This document shows, one piece after another, positions 1 to 6,913 of a stretch of DNA of 7,833 nucleotides (the stretch's first letter is position 1; every line of letters begins with the position of its first letter). The stretch lies in contig DJSA01000062.1 of the NCBI GenBank assembly GCA_002438905.1, positions 1,168 to 9,000 on the forward strand, given 5' to 3'. A program made the position numbers and the translations under genes. This DNA comes from Bacteroidales bacterium UBA6346 (lineage in GTDB: Bacteria; Bacteroidota; Bacteroidia; Bacteroidales; UBA932). The notes under the pieces are model-generated. The model saw only the letters and a program-made list of their open reading frames with translations. It did no database searches and had not been told where the DNA came from.

Positions 1-435
1 CTCCGGCCCATCAATGGATATTCCTATCAGAAAGCCGTTGTCCCGAAAAAATTCCGCCGCCTCCGGAGTAATCAGAGTTCCGTTGGTCTGCAAGGTGTTG
101 AGTATATTTTTCCCCGCACCATACTTTCTCTCAAACTCCACGGCCTTCCTGTAGAAGTCAATCCCGAGCACAAGCGGCTCCCCTCCGTGCCAGTTGAAAC
201 AGATGTCCTGCCCATCGTTCGCCACGACATATTCCCGTATGCACTTTTCCAGCATTTCCTCGCTCATCCTCGGCTCGCGGCCACCGTAAATCTCCGATTT
301 GTCAAGGTAGTAGCAGTAGTGGCAGTCCAGATTGCACAGCGAACCCGCCGGCTTGAACATGAGGTTGAACGACAGGGGTCCGGTCATGCGCAACGCGTCT
401 GAAAAAGTGAGACTGTCCTTGAATGTACGTGGCAT
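1..435 (-). CDS. Radical SAM enzyme, anaerobic sulfatase-maturase-like (partial, N-terminal 145 codons)
   Basis: Reading leftward from the ATG at 435-433, an open frame runs off the window edge without a stop. The protein shows the radical SAM iron-sulfur motif CxxxCxxC at C34, C38 and C41 (CNLDCHYCYY), then HGGEPL at about 83-88 (the GGEP-type SAM-contact motif), LQTNGT at 115-120, and GISIDGP near 138-144. This combination is typical of the anaerobic sulfatase-maturating / SPASM-domain family, about 390-410 residues long. These cytosolic enzymes use SAM and [4Fe-4S] clusters to convert an active-site Cys or Ser of a sulfatase into formylglycine. The C-terminal SPASM cysteines would lie outside the window, so a related peptide-modifying radical SAM enzyme is not excluded. 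No sulfatase gene is visible here. The first Met is chosen because a TACTTTTG box sits about 20 bases upstream; M17 is an alternative start. The family call is firm, the substrate is inferred. Confidence 0.85.
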   Translation of the reverse strand, partial: MPRTFKDSLTFSDALRMTGPLSFNLMFKPAGSLCNLDCHYCYYLDKSEIYGGREPRMSEEMLEKCIREYVVANDGQDICFNWHGGEPLVLGIDFYRKAVEFERKYGAGKNILNTLQTNGTLITPEAAEFFRDNGFLIGISIDGPE

Positions 436-644
436 AAGTAAGCGATATATCCGATCAAAAGTACACAAAAACATCGGTTTTGAAAAATAAAAGATGATGC
501 AGGTTATTTTTTGTAGATTTCTTAGGGCTCCATGCCATACGAGACATCGCATTATTTTTGTAACGTGAAATCCGGTTTCCGCGGATTCGTCGTCCGGAGA
601 CCTGAAATTAAGGAATATTCGAAATATATAAATAAGATATATGC
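436..644. other. Intergenic stretch without a recognisable gene
   Basis: This AT-rich stretch separates the start of the radical SAM gene from the Dxs-like remnant. Short frames can be read through it on both strands, but none has recognisable protein character. A lone TATTTTTG box at 553-560 on the plus strand fits the -7 consensus but has no TTTG at the -33 distance (530-533 reads CCAT). No tRNA, repeat array or insertion-sequence end is apparent. Confidence 0.5.
456..463 (-). promoter_or_regulatory. Putative -7 box (TACTTTTG) for the radical SAM gene
   Basis: On the minus strand TACTTTTG fits the Bacteroidetes -7 consensus TAnnTTTG exactly and lies about 20 bases before the ATG at 435. 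This would give a short leader of roughly 15 nt. The expected -33 position (around 483-486) reads only as a T-rich stretch rather than TTTG, so the promoter is likely but not complete. Confidence 0.45.
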
Positions 645-947
645 AACGACATTCAGGCGCTCATCGCCGCTTTCCGCAGCGTCAAGGACAGCACGCATCC
701 CGTTGTCGTTCACATCCATACGCTCAAGGGCAAGGGTTATAAGTTCGCTGAGTAACAGAAGGAACGTTTCCACTGGAGCATGCCTTTCTACAAGGAGACA
801 AGTCTCGTGAAGCCGTGCGGAGTCGGGGAAAGTTGGGACGAGATTCTCGGGCAGGATCTGATGCGCAGGATTCACGAGAACCCTCAGGTGGTGGTCATGC
901 ACGCCGCCGTGCCCACCGGAATAGGCTTCGGGCCGGAGCCGGCGTGA
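645..947 (+). pseudogene. Decayed fragment of a Dxs/transketolase-type thiamine diphosphate enzyme
   Basis: In the frame whose codons start at multiples of 3, the translation reads NDIQALIAAFRSVKDSTHPV followed by VVHIHTLKGKGYKFAE. An in-frame TAA comes next (753-755), and the frame continues with ERFHWSMPFYKE, then SWDEILGQDLMRRIHENPQV, then VPTGIGFGPE before TGA at 945-947. This matches the junction between the thiamine-diphosphate-binding and pyrimidine-binding domains of 1-deoxy-D-xylulose-5-phosphate synthase-like proteins. The KGKGY turn, the HW.MPF segment and the start of the second domain are all visible. Only about 100 of some 580-640 residues remain. The beginning, the remainder of the Pyr domain and the C-terminal domain are absent, and the fragment is broken by a stop, so it cannot encode an active enzyme. 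Its third codon positions are strongly G/C, unlike the AT-rich flanks, which suggests fairly recent decay. Identification is by recalled motif, not alignment; the exact left boundary is uncertain. Confidence 0.75.
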
Positions 948-997
948 TGAACGACACGATCCATCTCTACATATTCGACATCCGGTCCGTCTCCGTC

Positions 998-1028
998 TTT
1001 GATAATTTTAAATAAAACCATATATTTG
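998..1028 (+). promoter_or_regulatory. Bacteroidetes-type promoter (TTTG-N19-TATATTTG) for the nuclease gene
   Basis: TTTG at 998-1001 is followed by exactly 19 bases and then TATATTTG at 1021-1028. This is a perfect match to the TTTG / TAnnTTTG pattern of the Bacteroidetes primary sigma factor. Transcription should begin a few bases after 1028, giving a leader of about 75-80 nt before the ATG at 1111. The promoter begins about 50 bases after the Dxs-like remnant ends, so the nuclease gene does not depend on anything upstream. Confidence 0.75.
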
Positions 1029-1110
1029 TCCGGCTTTTACTACTAGGACTAATCATTTCGTATTATGTGCCGAACGCAATAAAAGCATAACATTCAACAT
1101 ACAAAAAGGA

Positions 1111-2580
1111 ATGATTGTAAATCAATATTTTCCAAGCAAGAAAGCCGTCATCGCGCTCACGGTTTTCTGTGCAATGGCGTTTTCTTCCTGTGACAAGATT
1201 CCGAGAGAGGACAACATTGTTTACTTTGACGATGACTATGTAAAGGTAAGCGAATGGATTGACGATTGGAGCGGAGACTACGCGATGGCGCATTCTATAG
1301 GGACGGGAAGCGTTGCACTTTTCATTGATCAGGACGGAAAGGCAAGCGAGAACATCACGACTTTGGACAACGTGCTTTTAGGCTCCGATGCCGATGAAAT
1401 GAAGATGGTTCTGGCCAAGAGCGGAGACTATTACGTCATGCACATAGAGAATGCAGGCTATATAGGGTTCGATGGCAAGGACGGATTCACACGTTCTTTC
1501 ACGAAAGATGAAACTGACGACTATCTTTGGGATGTGCTCTATGCTGAGGCTGGGAATGAGCTCGTCAAGATCTGTCCAAAGACTTCAGACGATGCCATAA
1601 TCTGGAACGGAAAACGATTTGCAGTCGGAGCAGAAAACGGCTCTTTGCTCCTCTACAGAAGAGTGCTTGGAACGGGAATCAAAAACACTCCGACGCCAGA
1701 GCCAGAGCCTGACCCAGATCCGGAGCCAGAACCTGAGCCTAATCCAGAACCTGAGCCAGACCCGCAGCCGACCAATGCGAAATATGGCTGGTTCGAGCTG
1801 CCGGCTGTTAATTACGAGGTCGTCGGTTCTGATTTAAGAGGCAAAGACAACAACACTCTGTATTACGCGCATCATTTCTGCGCTGGAGGGGAAATTGGCC
1901 CTGGCGGAAAAACCGCACGAAACTTCACTGTTTGCTACAATAGCGAATATCGCTGCCCTATGTGGGTCGCGGCCCCTCGGCACAAAATGTATAAAGGAAG
2001 CGGAAGACATGACAATTACAAGAACGACCCAAAGATCTCATGCGTGCAAAATGGTAAATGGACAGGTTACACACGCGGCCACATGATCGGTTCATCTGAC
2101 AGGAATCATTCTGTAGCAACGAATCATCAGGTTTTCTATCACTCCAACATTGCGCCTCAAATACAAGATGGTTTCAACACGGGTGGTGGAGCATGGAACA
2201 ATCTTGAAGACCACATTGATGGTCTCGAATGTTCTGACACTCTTTATGCGGTTGTAGGGTGTTATTTCGGCAGGTTCACGGACAAATACAACTCCACCAT
2301 AGAGCCACGGACAGCAAGCGGCGGACAAATTCCAACGATGTTCTACTATGTACTGCTCAGAACTAAAAAAGGCAATTCCGGGAAATCGGTAACACAATGT
2401 TCCGCGTCAGAACTTCAATGCGTTGCATTTGTCCTTAGCCATAAAGGAAATAAAGGCCATAGGCCACAAGCAAAGGACATGATGTCCGTCTCCGACCTCG
2501 AAAAACTGACGGGCTTCAGCTACTTCCCGAATGTGCCGAACGCCCCGAAAGACACATACAACGCTTCCGACTGGCTGTAA
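1111..2580 (+). CDS. Secreted lipoprotein with C-terminal DNA/RNA non-specific endonuclease domain
   Basis: This 489-residue protein begins with a lipoprotein signal: lysines at 10-11, a hydrophobic run at 12-25, and a lipobox FSSC with Cys27 as the predicted lipidated residue. Residues 28-190 form an unassigned, probably beta-rich domain rich in Asp, Gly and aromatics. Residues 194-220 are an alternating Pro-acidic linker. From about 223 the chain matches the DNA/RNA non-specific endonuclease (NUC1/Serratia nuclease, beta-beta-alpha-metal) family. The core TRGHMIGSSDR carries His324 as likely general base. NIAPQ follows at 346-350, and FNTGGGAWNNLE (355-366) holds Asn356 and Glu366, likely metal-site residues. 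The usual DRGH is TRGH here. Such enzymes cut DNA and RNA without sequence specificity; with this signal it should sit on the membrane, perhaps for nutrient nucleic acid uptake or extracellular DNA degradation (inference). AAAAAGGA lies immediately before the ATG. A downstream hairpin ends the transcript. Confidence 0.88.
   Translation: MIVNQYFPSKKAVIALTVFCAMAFSSCDKIPREDNIVYFDDDYVKVSEWIDDWSGDYAMAHSIGTGSVALFIDQDGKASENITTLDNVLLGSDADEMKMVLAKSGDYYVMHIENAGYIGFDGKDGFTRSFTKDETDDYLWDVLYAEAGNELVKICPKTSDDAIIWNGKRFAVGAENGSLLLYRRVLGTGIKNTPTPEPEPDPDPEPEPEPNPEPEPDPQPTNAKYGWFELPAVNYEVVGSDLRGKDNNTLYYAHHFCAGGEIGPGGKTARNFTVCYNSEYRCPMWVAAPRHKMYKGSGRHDNYKNDPKISCVQNGKWTGYTRGHMIGSSDRNHSVATNHQVFYHSNIAPQIQDGFNTGGGAWNNLEDHIDGLECSDTLYAVVGCYFGRFTDKYNSTIEPRTASGGQIPTMFYYVLLRTKKGNSGKSVTQCSASELQCVAFVLSHKGNKGHRPQAKDMMSVSDLEKLTGFSYFPNVPNAPKDTYNASDWL
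1696..1770 (+). repeat. Degenerate Pro-Glu/Asp dipeptide repeat (interdomain linker)
   Basis: Twenty-five codons (residues 196-220 of the nuclease lipoprotein) alternate proline with Glu, Asp, Asn or Gln. At DNA level this is an imperfect hexamer repeat of CCAGAG/CCTGAC/CCAGAT types. It most likely makes a stiff, negatively charged spacer between the N-terminal domain and the nuclease domain. Repeat number may vary between strains through slippage. Confidence 0.85.
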
Positions 2581-2586
2581 CGAAAT

Positions 2587-2621
2587 AACCCGACCGCAAG
2601 CTCTTAGACTTAGGCCGGGTT
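2587..2621. terminator. Shared hairpin between convergent nuclease and alr genes
   Basis: AACCCGACC (2587-2595) pairs with GGCCGGGTT (2613-2621) with one mismatch around a 17-base loop. AT-rich flanks can extend the stem. It starts 6 bases after the nuclease stop and 21 bases after the alr stop on the other strand. T-tracts are weak on both sides, so termination in both directions is probable but not strong. Confidence 0.55.
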
Positions 2622-2642
2622 TATTGTTTCCATACAGTTTCG

Positions 2643-3764
2643 TCACTCCGCAGGTCCTGAAATGACAACGCGCTCGATGCGGCGCGGAACTGAGGTAAGG
2701 ATTTCATAAGGAATGGTGCCGAGAATGTCCGCAAGTTCGGATATTGTGGGCTCCTTTCCGAATATGGTCACAGTGTCGCCCACCTGTGCTGGAACACCGG
2801 TAATGTCAAGCATACACATGTCCATGCAGATGTTTCCGATTGTCGGCACTCGGTGTCCGTTCAGAAGAAAAGAGCATTTGCCGCAGCCCAGATGCCTATC
2901 AATGCCATCTGCATAACCGACCGGAATTGTGGCGATTGTAGTGCCTTCTGATGCAATCTGCCCATGACGTCCATAGCCTATGGTCCCGTCCTCTGGTTTG
3001 AGATGCTTGATTTGCAAGATCTTGCATTTAAAAGATGCAACTGGAGCGAGCTTCACATTGGGCAGCGCACTCACACCATAGATTCCGATTCCCAGACGCA
3101 CCATATCGTACTGATACTGCGGGAACCTCTCTATACCGGCAGAATTAAGTATATGCCACATGGGTTTGTAACCAAGCGCATCGGTAAGCGACTTTGCGTT
3201 TTGGGCAAACATCTCCACCTGCCCTAGAGTGAAACTGTCGCTTTCCGGGTCTTCAGCTGCGGCAAGATGAGAAAAGACCGACTTAACCCAGACACGATCG
3301 GTGGCGGCAAGATAGTCCTCCAGATCCTTCAGCTCCGAAGTCATGAATCCAAGGCGATGCATTCCTGTATCCAACTTGATGTGAACTGGATAGCCGTGGA
3401 CATCACGCTGTTCTAGTACATCACAAAGCGTCTTGAGCGAGCAAAGGTTCGGGATGCTCGGTTCAAGATTGTTGTCGATTATCTCATTGAAGAAGTCAGT
3501 CCCAGCCGTGAGCACAAGTATCGGTTTGTGTATGCCGGCAGCACGAAGTTCCATCCCTTCAATGGGATAGGCCACAGCAAGGTAATCCGCGCCACACTTC
3601 TCCATAAGCTTTGAGAATTCAACTGCCCCATGTCCATAAGCATTGGCCTTTACAAGGACAAGCAGTTTGGTATCAGGCTTGAGCAGCCCACGAAAATATC
3701 TATAATTCGCCTCGCATGCTGGGAGGCTCAACTCCAGACGTGAGAAATCGTTTTCTCCACACAT
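2643..3764 (-). CDS. alr: Alanine racemase (stand-alone)
   Basis: This cytosolic PLP enzyme interconverts L- and D-alanine and supplies D-Ala for peptidoglycan. The 373-residue protein is full length for the family. The PLP lysine lies in VLVKANAYGHG (Lys39), the conserved IKLDTGMHRLGF block spans 129-140, the phosphate-site region VRLGIGIYG spans 222-230, and the second catalytic residue is probably Tyr264 in GYGR. PVGYADGIDR follows at 281-290 and GNICMDM lies nearer the C-terminus. In many Bacteroidales the alr domain is fused to the C-terminus of MurF. Here it is a separate gene with its own start, and no murF lies next to it. It is divergent from the DJ-1 gene and converges with the nuclease gene. 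The ATG at 3764 is the first Met that keeps the N-terminal beta strand (RLELSL); upstream of it there is only an A-rich tract, no clear Shine-Dalgarno. Confidence 0.95.
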   Translation of the reverse strand: MCGENDFSRLELSLPACEANYRYFRGLLKPDTKLLVLVKANAYGHGAVEFSKLMEKCGADYLAVAYPIEGMELRAAGIHKPILVLTAGTDFFNEIIDNNLEPSIPNLCSLKTLCDVLEQRDVHGYPVHIKLDTGMHRLGFMTSELKDLEDYLAATDRVWVKSVFSHLAAAEDPESDSFTLGQVEMFAQNAKSLTDALGYKPMWHILNSAGIERFPQYQYDMVRLGIGIYGVSALPNVKLAPVASFKCKILQIKHLKPEDGTIGYGRHGQIASEGTTIATIPVGYADGIDRHLGCGKCSFLLNGHRVPTIGNICMDMCMLDITGVPAQVGDTVTIFGKEPTISELADILGTIPYEILTSVPRRIERVVISGPAE

Positions 3765-3824
3765 ATTATTTCACATTTTTCTCTCGGACTCCCGATTCGG
3801 AGATGCCGTACACACAATAGGGCG

Positions 3825-3832
3825 CAAAAGTA
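3825..3832 (-). promoter_or_regulatory. Putative -7 box (TACTTTTG) for alr
   Basis: On the minus strand TACTTTTG matches TAnnTTTG exactly, about 60 bases before the alr ATG. The position where the -33 TTTG should lie (about 3852-3855) reads TGACGA-like sequence, so only half of the promoter is convincing. Confidence 0.45.
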
Positions 3833-3956
3833 CCACTTTTTAATGAATTTTCGTCATTTTTTCCACATAAGTCGGACATTTGCACGGCATTTGCCTTGAT
3901 TTCTTGAGTTTGGGCAGTCTGAATCGCCCAGCCATTACAATAAATAGGAACACTGA

Positions 3957-4535
3957 ATGAATACAAATTATCTTTTCCTCGCAGAGGGCTTTGAAATTGC
4001 GGAGGCGATGTGCCCCGTAGACATGATGACGCGTGGTGGGCTCAAGGTCAGGACCGTCTCCTTGACGGAAGAGCATATTGTCCACAGTTCGCATGGGATC
4101 GGGGTCACGGCAGACCTCAATTGGAACGAATTTTTGAGAGATATTGAATCGCAGGATGTTGATGGAAAGGGCGTGCTCGCCTTCCCGGGAGGAATGCCCG
4201 GTTCGACAAACCTCGCGGCAAAGAAGGAACTCATCGAGCTTGCACAAAGGCACTTCGACAAAGGCGGCATCACGGCGGCCATCTGTGCGGCTCCGAGCGT
4301 TGTTCTCGGGAAGTTGAACGGGCTCAAAGGACGTAGGATGTGCTGCTATGCAGGATTTGAAAAGGCACTCGAAGAAGCGGGGGCTGTTGTCAGTGACAAA
4401 GATGGCGTAGTTATTGATGACAATCTCATAACTTCACGGGGAGCCGGACACGCAATCGAGTTCGGGCTCGCGATTGTGGCCGCCGCTGCAGGCCAGTCGG
4501 TGGCTGAACGCGTTGCAAAGGCAATAATGCTGTAA
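3957..4535 (+). CDS. DJ-1/PfpI (ThiJ/YajL-like) family protein
   Basis: This 192-residue protein is the normal single-domain length of the DJ-1/PfpI superfamily, with a flavodoxin-like fold. The N-terminal strand and helix read LFLAEGFEIAEAMCPVDMM, with Glu16 in the position of the conserved Glu that polarises the active-site cysteine. FPGGMPGSTNL (76-86) is the typical glycine-rich turn, and AAICAAP at 107-113 is the nucleophile elbow with Cys110. The C-terminal TSRGAGHAIEFG block fits YajL/DJ-1 proteins. Members are linked to oxidative-stress protection, chaperone activity and handling of glyoxal-modified molecules; the exact activity here is unknown. The older name thiJ does not imply a thiamine role. 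The ATG at 3957 is supported by AGGA at 3946-3949, 7 bases upstream. The next gene follows after 17 bases, so the two are probably cotranscribed. It is divergent from alr; no complete promoter is visible in front. Confidence 0.9.
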   Translation: MNTNYLFLAEGFEIAEAMCPVDMMTRGGLKVRTVSLTEEHIVHSSHGIGVTADLNWNEFLRDIESQDVDGKGVLAFPGGMPGSTNLAAKKELIELAQRHFDKGGITAAICAAPSVVLGKLNGLKGRRMCCYAGFEKALEEAGAVVSDKDGVVIDDNLITSRGAGHAIEFGLAIVAAAAGQSVAERVAKAIML

Positions 4536-4552
4536 AATAAGGTAGAGAAATA

Positions 4553-5227
4553 ATGAACATTTGGATAATAGTCATTGCTGTGATGCTGCTGAGTTTCGCC
4601 ATCCAGCAAGTTTTGGAAAGCAAGTTCAGCAAATATTCCAAAGTACAGAATTCGAGCGGACTCACAGGCGCTCAGGTCGCGGCAAAAATGCTTGATTGGT
4701 ATGGAATCCACAACGTGCAGATACGCCGTACCAATGGAACGCTCACCGATCATTTCGACCCAAGGAGCAAAACGGTGAATCTCAGCGAAGCTGTTTATTC
4801 AAGCACATCGATAGCGGCAGCAGCAGTCGCTGCCCATGAGTGCGGGCACGTTGTCCAGTATGCTCAGGGCTATGCCCCCGTAAGGCTTCGCAGTGCCCTT
4901 GTTCCGGTCGTGAACTTCAGCAACATGACGGTGCAATGGGTCCTGCTCTTGGGAGTCATACTTGTTAAGAGTTGCCCTTCAATACTTTGGCTCGGAATCG
5001 CGCTGTTTGCCATGACCACGCTTTTCAGCCTCGTCACACTGCCTTGCGAGATCAACGCGAGCGCGAGAGCGGTAAGTTGGCTGACAAATGCTGGCATCGC
5101 TGATGACCGCACTCGGCCGATGGCAATAGATGCGCTGAAATGGGCGGCCTACACCTATGTCATCGCAGCCATAGGCTCAATTGCGACACTGCTGTACTAT
5201 ATAGGAATAGCAACACGAAGAAACTGA
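4553..5227 (+). CDS. Membrane zinc metallopeptidase, YugP family
   Basis: This 224-residue integral membrane protein has a zincin motif HECGH (His95, Glu96, His99) inside VAAHECGHVVQYAQGYAP. It belongs to the neutral zinc metallopeptidase family typified by Bacillus YugP (Zn_peptidase_2). The probable third zinc ligand is Glu166 in LPCEINASARA. Hydrophobic segments lie at about 2-21, 115-138, 143-163 and 197-218, so the active site is held at the membrane. The stretch between the first segment and the motif (LTGAQVAAKMLD and LTDHFDPRSKTVNLSEAVY) is characteristic of the family. Substrates are not established; membrane protein quality control is a guess. It starts 17 bases after the DJ-1 gene, with AAGG about 10 bases before the ATG, and ends ahead of a strong terminator, so the two genes form a likely operon. 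Confidence 0.9.
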   Translation: MNIWIIVIAVMLLSFAIQQVLESKFSKYSKVQNSSGLTGAQVAAKMLDWYGIHNVQIRRTNGTLTDHFDPRSKTVNLSEAVYSSTSIAAAAVAAHECGHVVQYAQGYAPVRLRSALVPVVNFSNMTVQWVLLLGVILVKSCPSILWLGIALFAMTTLFSLVTLPCEINASARAVSWLTNAGIADDRTRPMAIDALKWAAYTYVIAAIGSIATLLYYIGIATRRN

Positions 5228-5292
5228 GGATAAAGCGCTGCAAACACAGGCAGCGATGCAGGGAAGAGTCATCTCCCCAAGAGCGGAAAGAT

Positions 5293-5328
5293 AAAAGGGG
5301 TTCGACTATTCAAGTCGAGCCCCTTTTT
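5293..5328. terminator. Strong bidirectional terminator, overlapping the 3' end of rng
   Basis: AAAAGGGGTTCGACT (5293-5307) pairs with AGTCGAGCCCCTTTT (5313-5327). The stem is 15 bp with one G-U wobble and the loop is ATTCA, with a run of T ending at 5328. Read on the other strand the stem is also followed by TTTT, so it can stop transcription both from the YugP operon and from rng. The rng stop codon (5306-5308) and its last codons lie inside the stem and loop. Confidence 0.9.
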
Positions 5329-6883
5329 CATCATAGAATTCATTCTGCAGGACAGTGAAATCCGAAGACGTCTCCATCTTAAGACGACACTTGTACTTCT
5401 TTCGCCATCTATCGAGGATGCTCCCTTTGAAAAGACCATCGGATTTCGTGAGGTAGGCTCCAAGAATGGGCCCGACCTTAAGCGTCAGTGAGGTCATCTT
5501 CCTATCAATTACGTAGTTAGAAAGTTTCCTTTCGATGTCCTCGTCTATCACAATGCTCGAAGAAATCTTGCCGGTGCCGTGGCAAACCGGGCAAACCTCC
5601 TGGGTGTTCATCTCAATTGCCGGACGAACTCTCTGTCGGGTAATCTGCATCAGGCCGAACTTGGTGAGCGGCAACACGTTGTGCTTCGCCCTATCCCCTG
5701 CCATCAGTTCCTGCATATACTTGTAGAGCTGGTTGCGGTGCTCTCCGGACTCCATATCAATGAAGTCAACGATCACAATCCCGCCCATATCCCGAAGCCT
5801 CAATTGACGGGCAATTTCCTCAGCAGCATAGCAGTTGACATCGTAGGTGTTCTGTTCCTGTTCCTTGTTCTTGGCCCTTGTTCCGCTGTTCACGTCAACC
5901 ACGTGTAGTGCCTCCGTGTGCTCAATTACGAGATAGGCCCCCTGTCTCAGAGGCACGACTTTTCCAAAGGAACTCTTTATCTGACGCGTAACCTCGTAAT
6001 GGTCGAAGATAGGTTCCTTGCCCTCGTAGAGCTTCACGATTTTCTCTTGATCCGGAGAAATGAGAGAGATGTACTTGCGGGTCTCCTCGTAGATCTTCTC
6101 ATCGTTTATGTAGATGTTGCTGAACGAGTCGTTAAGAAGATCCCTCAGAATTGTGGTTGTCTTGCTGTACTCGGTGAATAGGAGCTGTACTTTCTTTGAC
6201 GAGGCAATCTTTTTCCATGAACTCTCCCATTTCTCAATGAGTGACATGACCTCGGCGTCAAGCACGGCAGCGTTCCGTCCTTCTGCAGCAGTGCGTATGA
6301 TTGCACCATAGTTGCGCGGAAGAATGCTCTTCACCAGCGTTTCAAGCCGTTTCTTTTCTTCTTTCGAAGCGATTTTCTGTGATACACTGACCTTCTCCGC
6401 GAAAGGAAGAAGCACAATGTTACGTCCTGCCAATGAAATTTCAGCTGTAAGTCTGGATCCCTTTGTTGAAATCGGTTCCTTGACAATCTGGCATACAATC
6501 ATCTGCCCCGGTGTGAGAACTTTCTCTATGCGTCCTTCCTTCTCCAACGGCTGTCCTATCTTTATGTGGGAATATATTCCCTTGAGGTCAGAATTTGGAT
6601 TGGCTCTCTTGACAAATTCATCAAACGCATTGAAATAGAGCCCCAAGTCGAGATAATGAACGAAAGCCTCCTTCTCGTCTCCGATATCCACAAACGCGGC
6701 ATTCAGCGCAGGCAGGATCTTCTTCACCTTGCCTAGGTAAACGTCCCCCACCGAAAAACTGTGCCCCGAAACAGACTCCTTATTGAACTCAATCAGCCTG
6801 TGATTCTCCATCAAGGCGATGGAGACCTCAGACGCACTGACTTCAACCACAAGATCTTTTACGGATTCTTTTCCGGCTTCCAT
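5306..6883 (-). CDS. rng: Ribonuclease G (RNase E/G family endoribonuclease)
   Basis: The 525-residue protein is an RNase G-length member without the long C-terminal scaffold of RNase E. It opens with a short beta strand region, then an S1 RNA-binding domain at about 44-135 (GDVYLGKVKKILPALNAAFV and KEAFVHYLDLG). The catalytic DNase I-like subdomain carries HVVDVNSGT with Asp330 and IVIVDFIDM with Asp373. Their 43-residue spacing equals that of Asp303 and Asp346 in E. coli RNase E, so both Mg-binding aspartates are present. CPVCHGTG (Cys431, Cys434) is the zinc-link motif used for dimer/tetramer assembly. The enzyme cleaves single-stranded AU-rich RNA in rRNA maturation and mRNA turnover. It sits downstream of HU and the 29-aa gene but probably has its own promoter. 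Its last codons form part of a terminator stem. The start at 6883 is the first Met in frame, with no clear Shine-Dalgarno. Confidence 0.96.
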   Translation of the reverse strand: MEAGKESVKDLVVEVSASEVSIALMENHRLIEFNKESVSGHSFSVGDVYLGKVKKILPALNAAFVDIGDEKEAFVHYLDLGLYFNAFDEFVKRANPNSDLKGIYSHIKIGQPLEKEGRIEKVLTPGQMIVCQIVKEPISTKGSRLTAEISLAGRNIVLLPFAEKVSVSQKIASKEEKKRLETLVKSILPRNYGAIIRTAAEGRNAAVLDAEVMSLIEKWESSWKKIASSKKVQLLFTEYSKTTTILRDLLNDSFSNIYINDEKIYEETRKYISLISPDQEKIVKLYEGKEPIFDHYEVTRQIKSSFGKVVPLRQGAYLVIEHTEALHVVDVNSGTRAKNKEQEQNTYDVNCYAAEEIARQLRLRDMGGIVIVDFIDMESGEHRNQLYKYMQELMAGDRAKHNVLPLTKFGLMQITRQRVRPAIEMNTQEVCPVCHGTGKISSSIVIDEDIERKLSNYVIDRKMTSLTLKVGPILGAYLTKSDGLFKGSILDRWRKKYKCRLKMETSSDFTVLQNEFYDEKGARLE

Positions 6884-6913
6884 TGAAATTTTATTGACAA
6901 TAAATTATTAGAC

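Noticed and set aside
553..560. TATTTTTG as a plus-strand promoter
   Set aside because: The -7 box fits, but the -33 position reads CCAT and no intact gene follows.
552..902. 116-codon minus-strand open frame
   Set aside because: It lies antisense to the Dxs-like fragment, whose plus-strand frame has clear family motifs; the minus frame has no recognisable protein character.
815..1015. 66-codon plus-strand open frame after the Dxs-like fragment
   Set aside because: It is a +2 shifted reading of the Dxs-like remnant for most of its length, Arg/Gly rich, and unrelated to any family I recognise. A start at 947 would leave only 22 residues.
3879..3912. TTTG elements in front of the DJ-1 gene as a promoter
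   Set aside because: Three TTTG sequences occur, but none combine a TAnnTTTG box with the 19-base spacing; the best -7 is TGAGTTTG with a wrong spacing.
3766..3966. 66-codon minus-strand open frame just upstream of alr
   Set aside because: It covers the alr/DJ-1 intergenic promoter region, overlaps the likely alr -7 box, and its translation looks like non-coding sequence.
3957..4535. A thiamine link (ThiJ next to a Dxs-like thiamine diphosphate enzyme), possibly with a TPP riboswitch
   Set aside because: ThiJ is an old name for DJ-1 proteins, the Dxs-like piece is a distant dead fragment, and I see no TPP-riboswitch core in the leaders.
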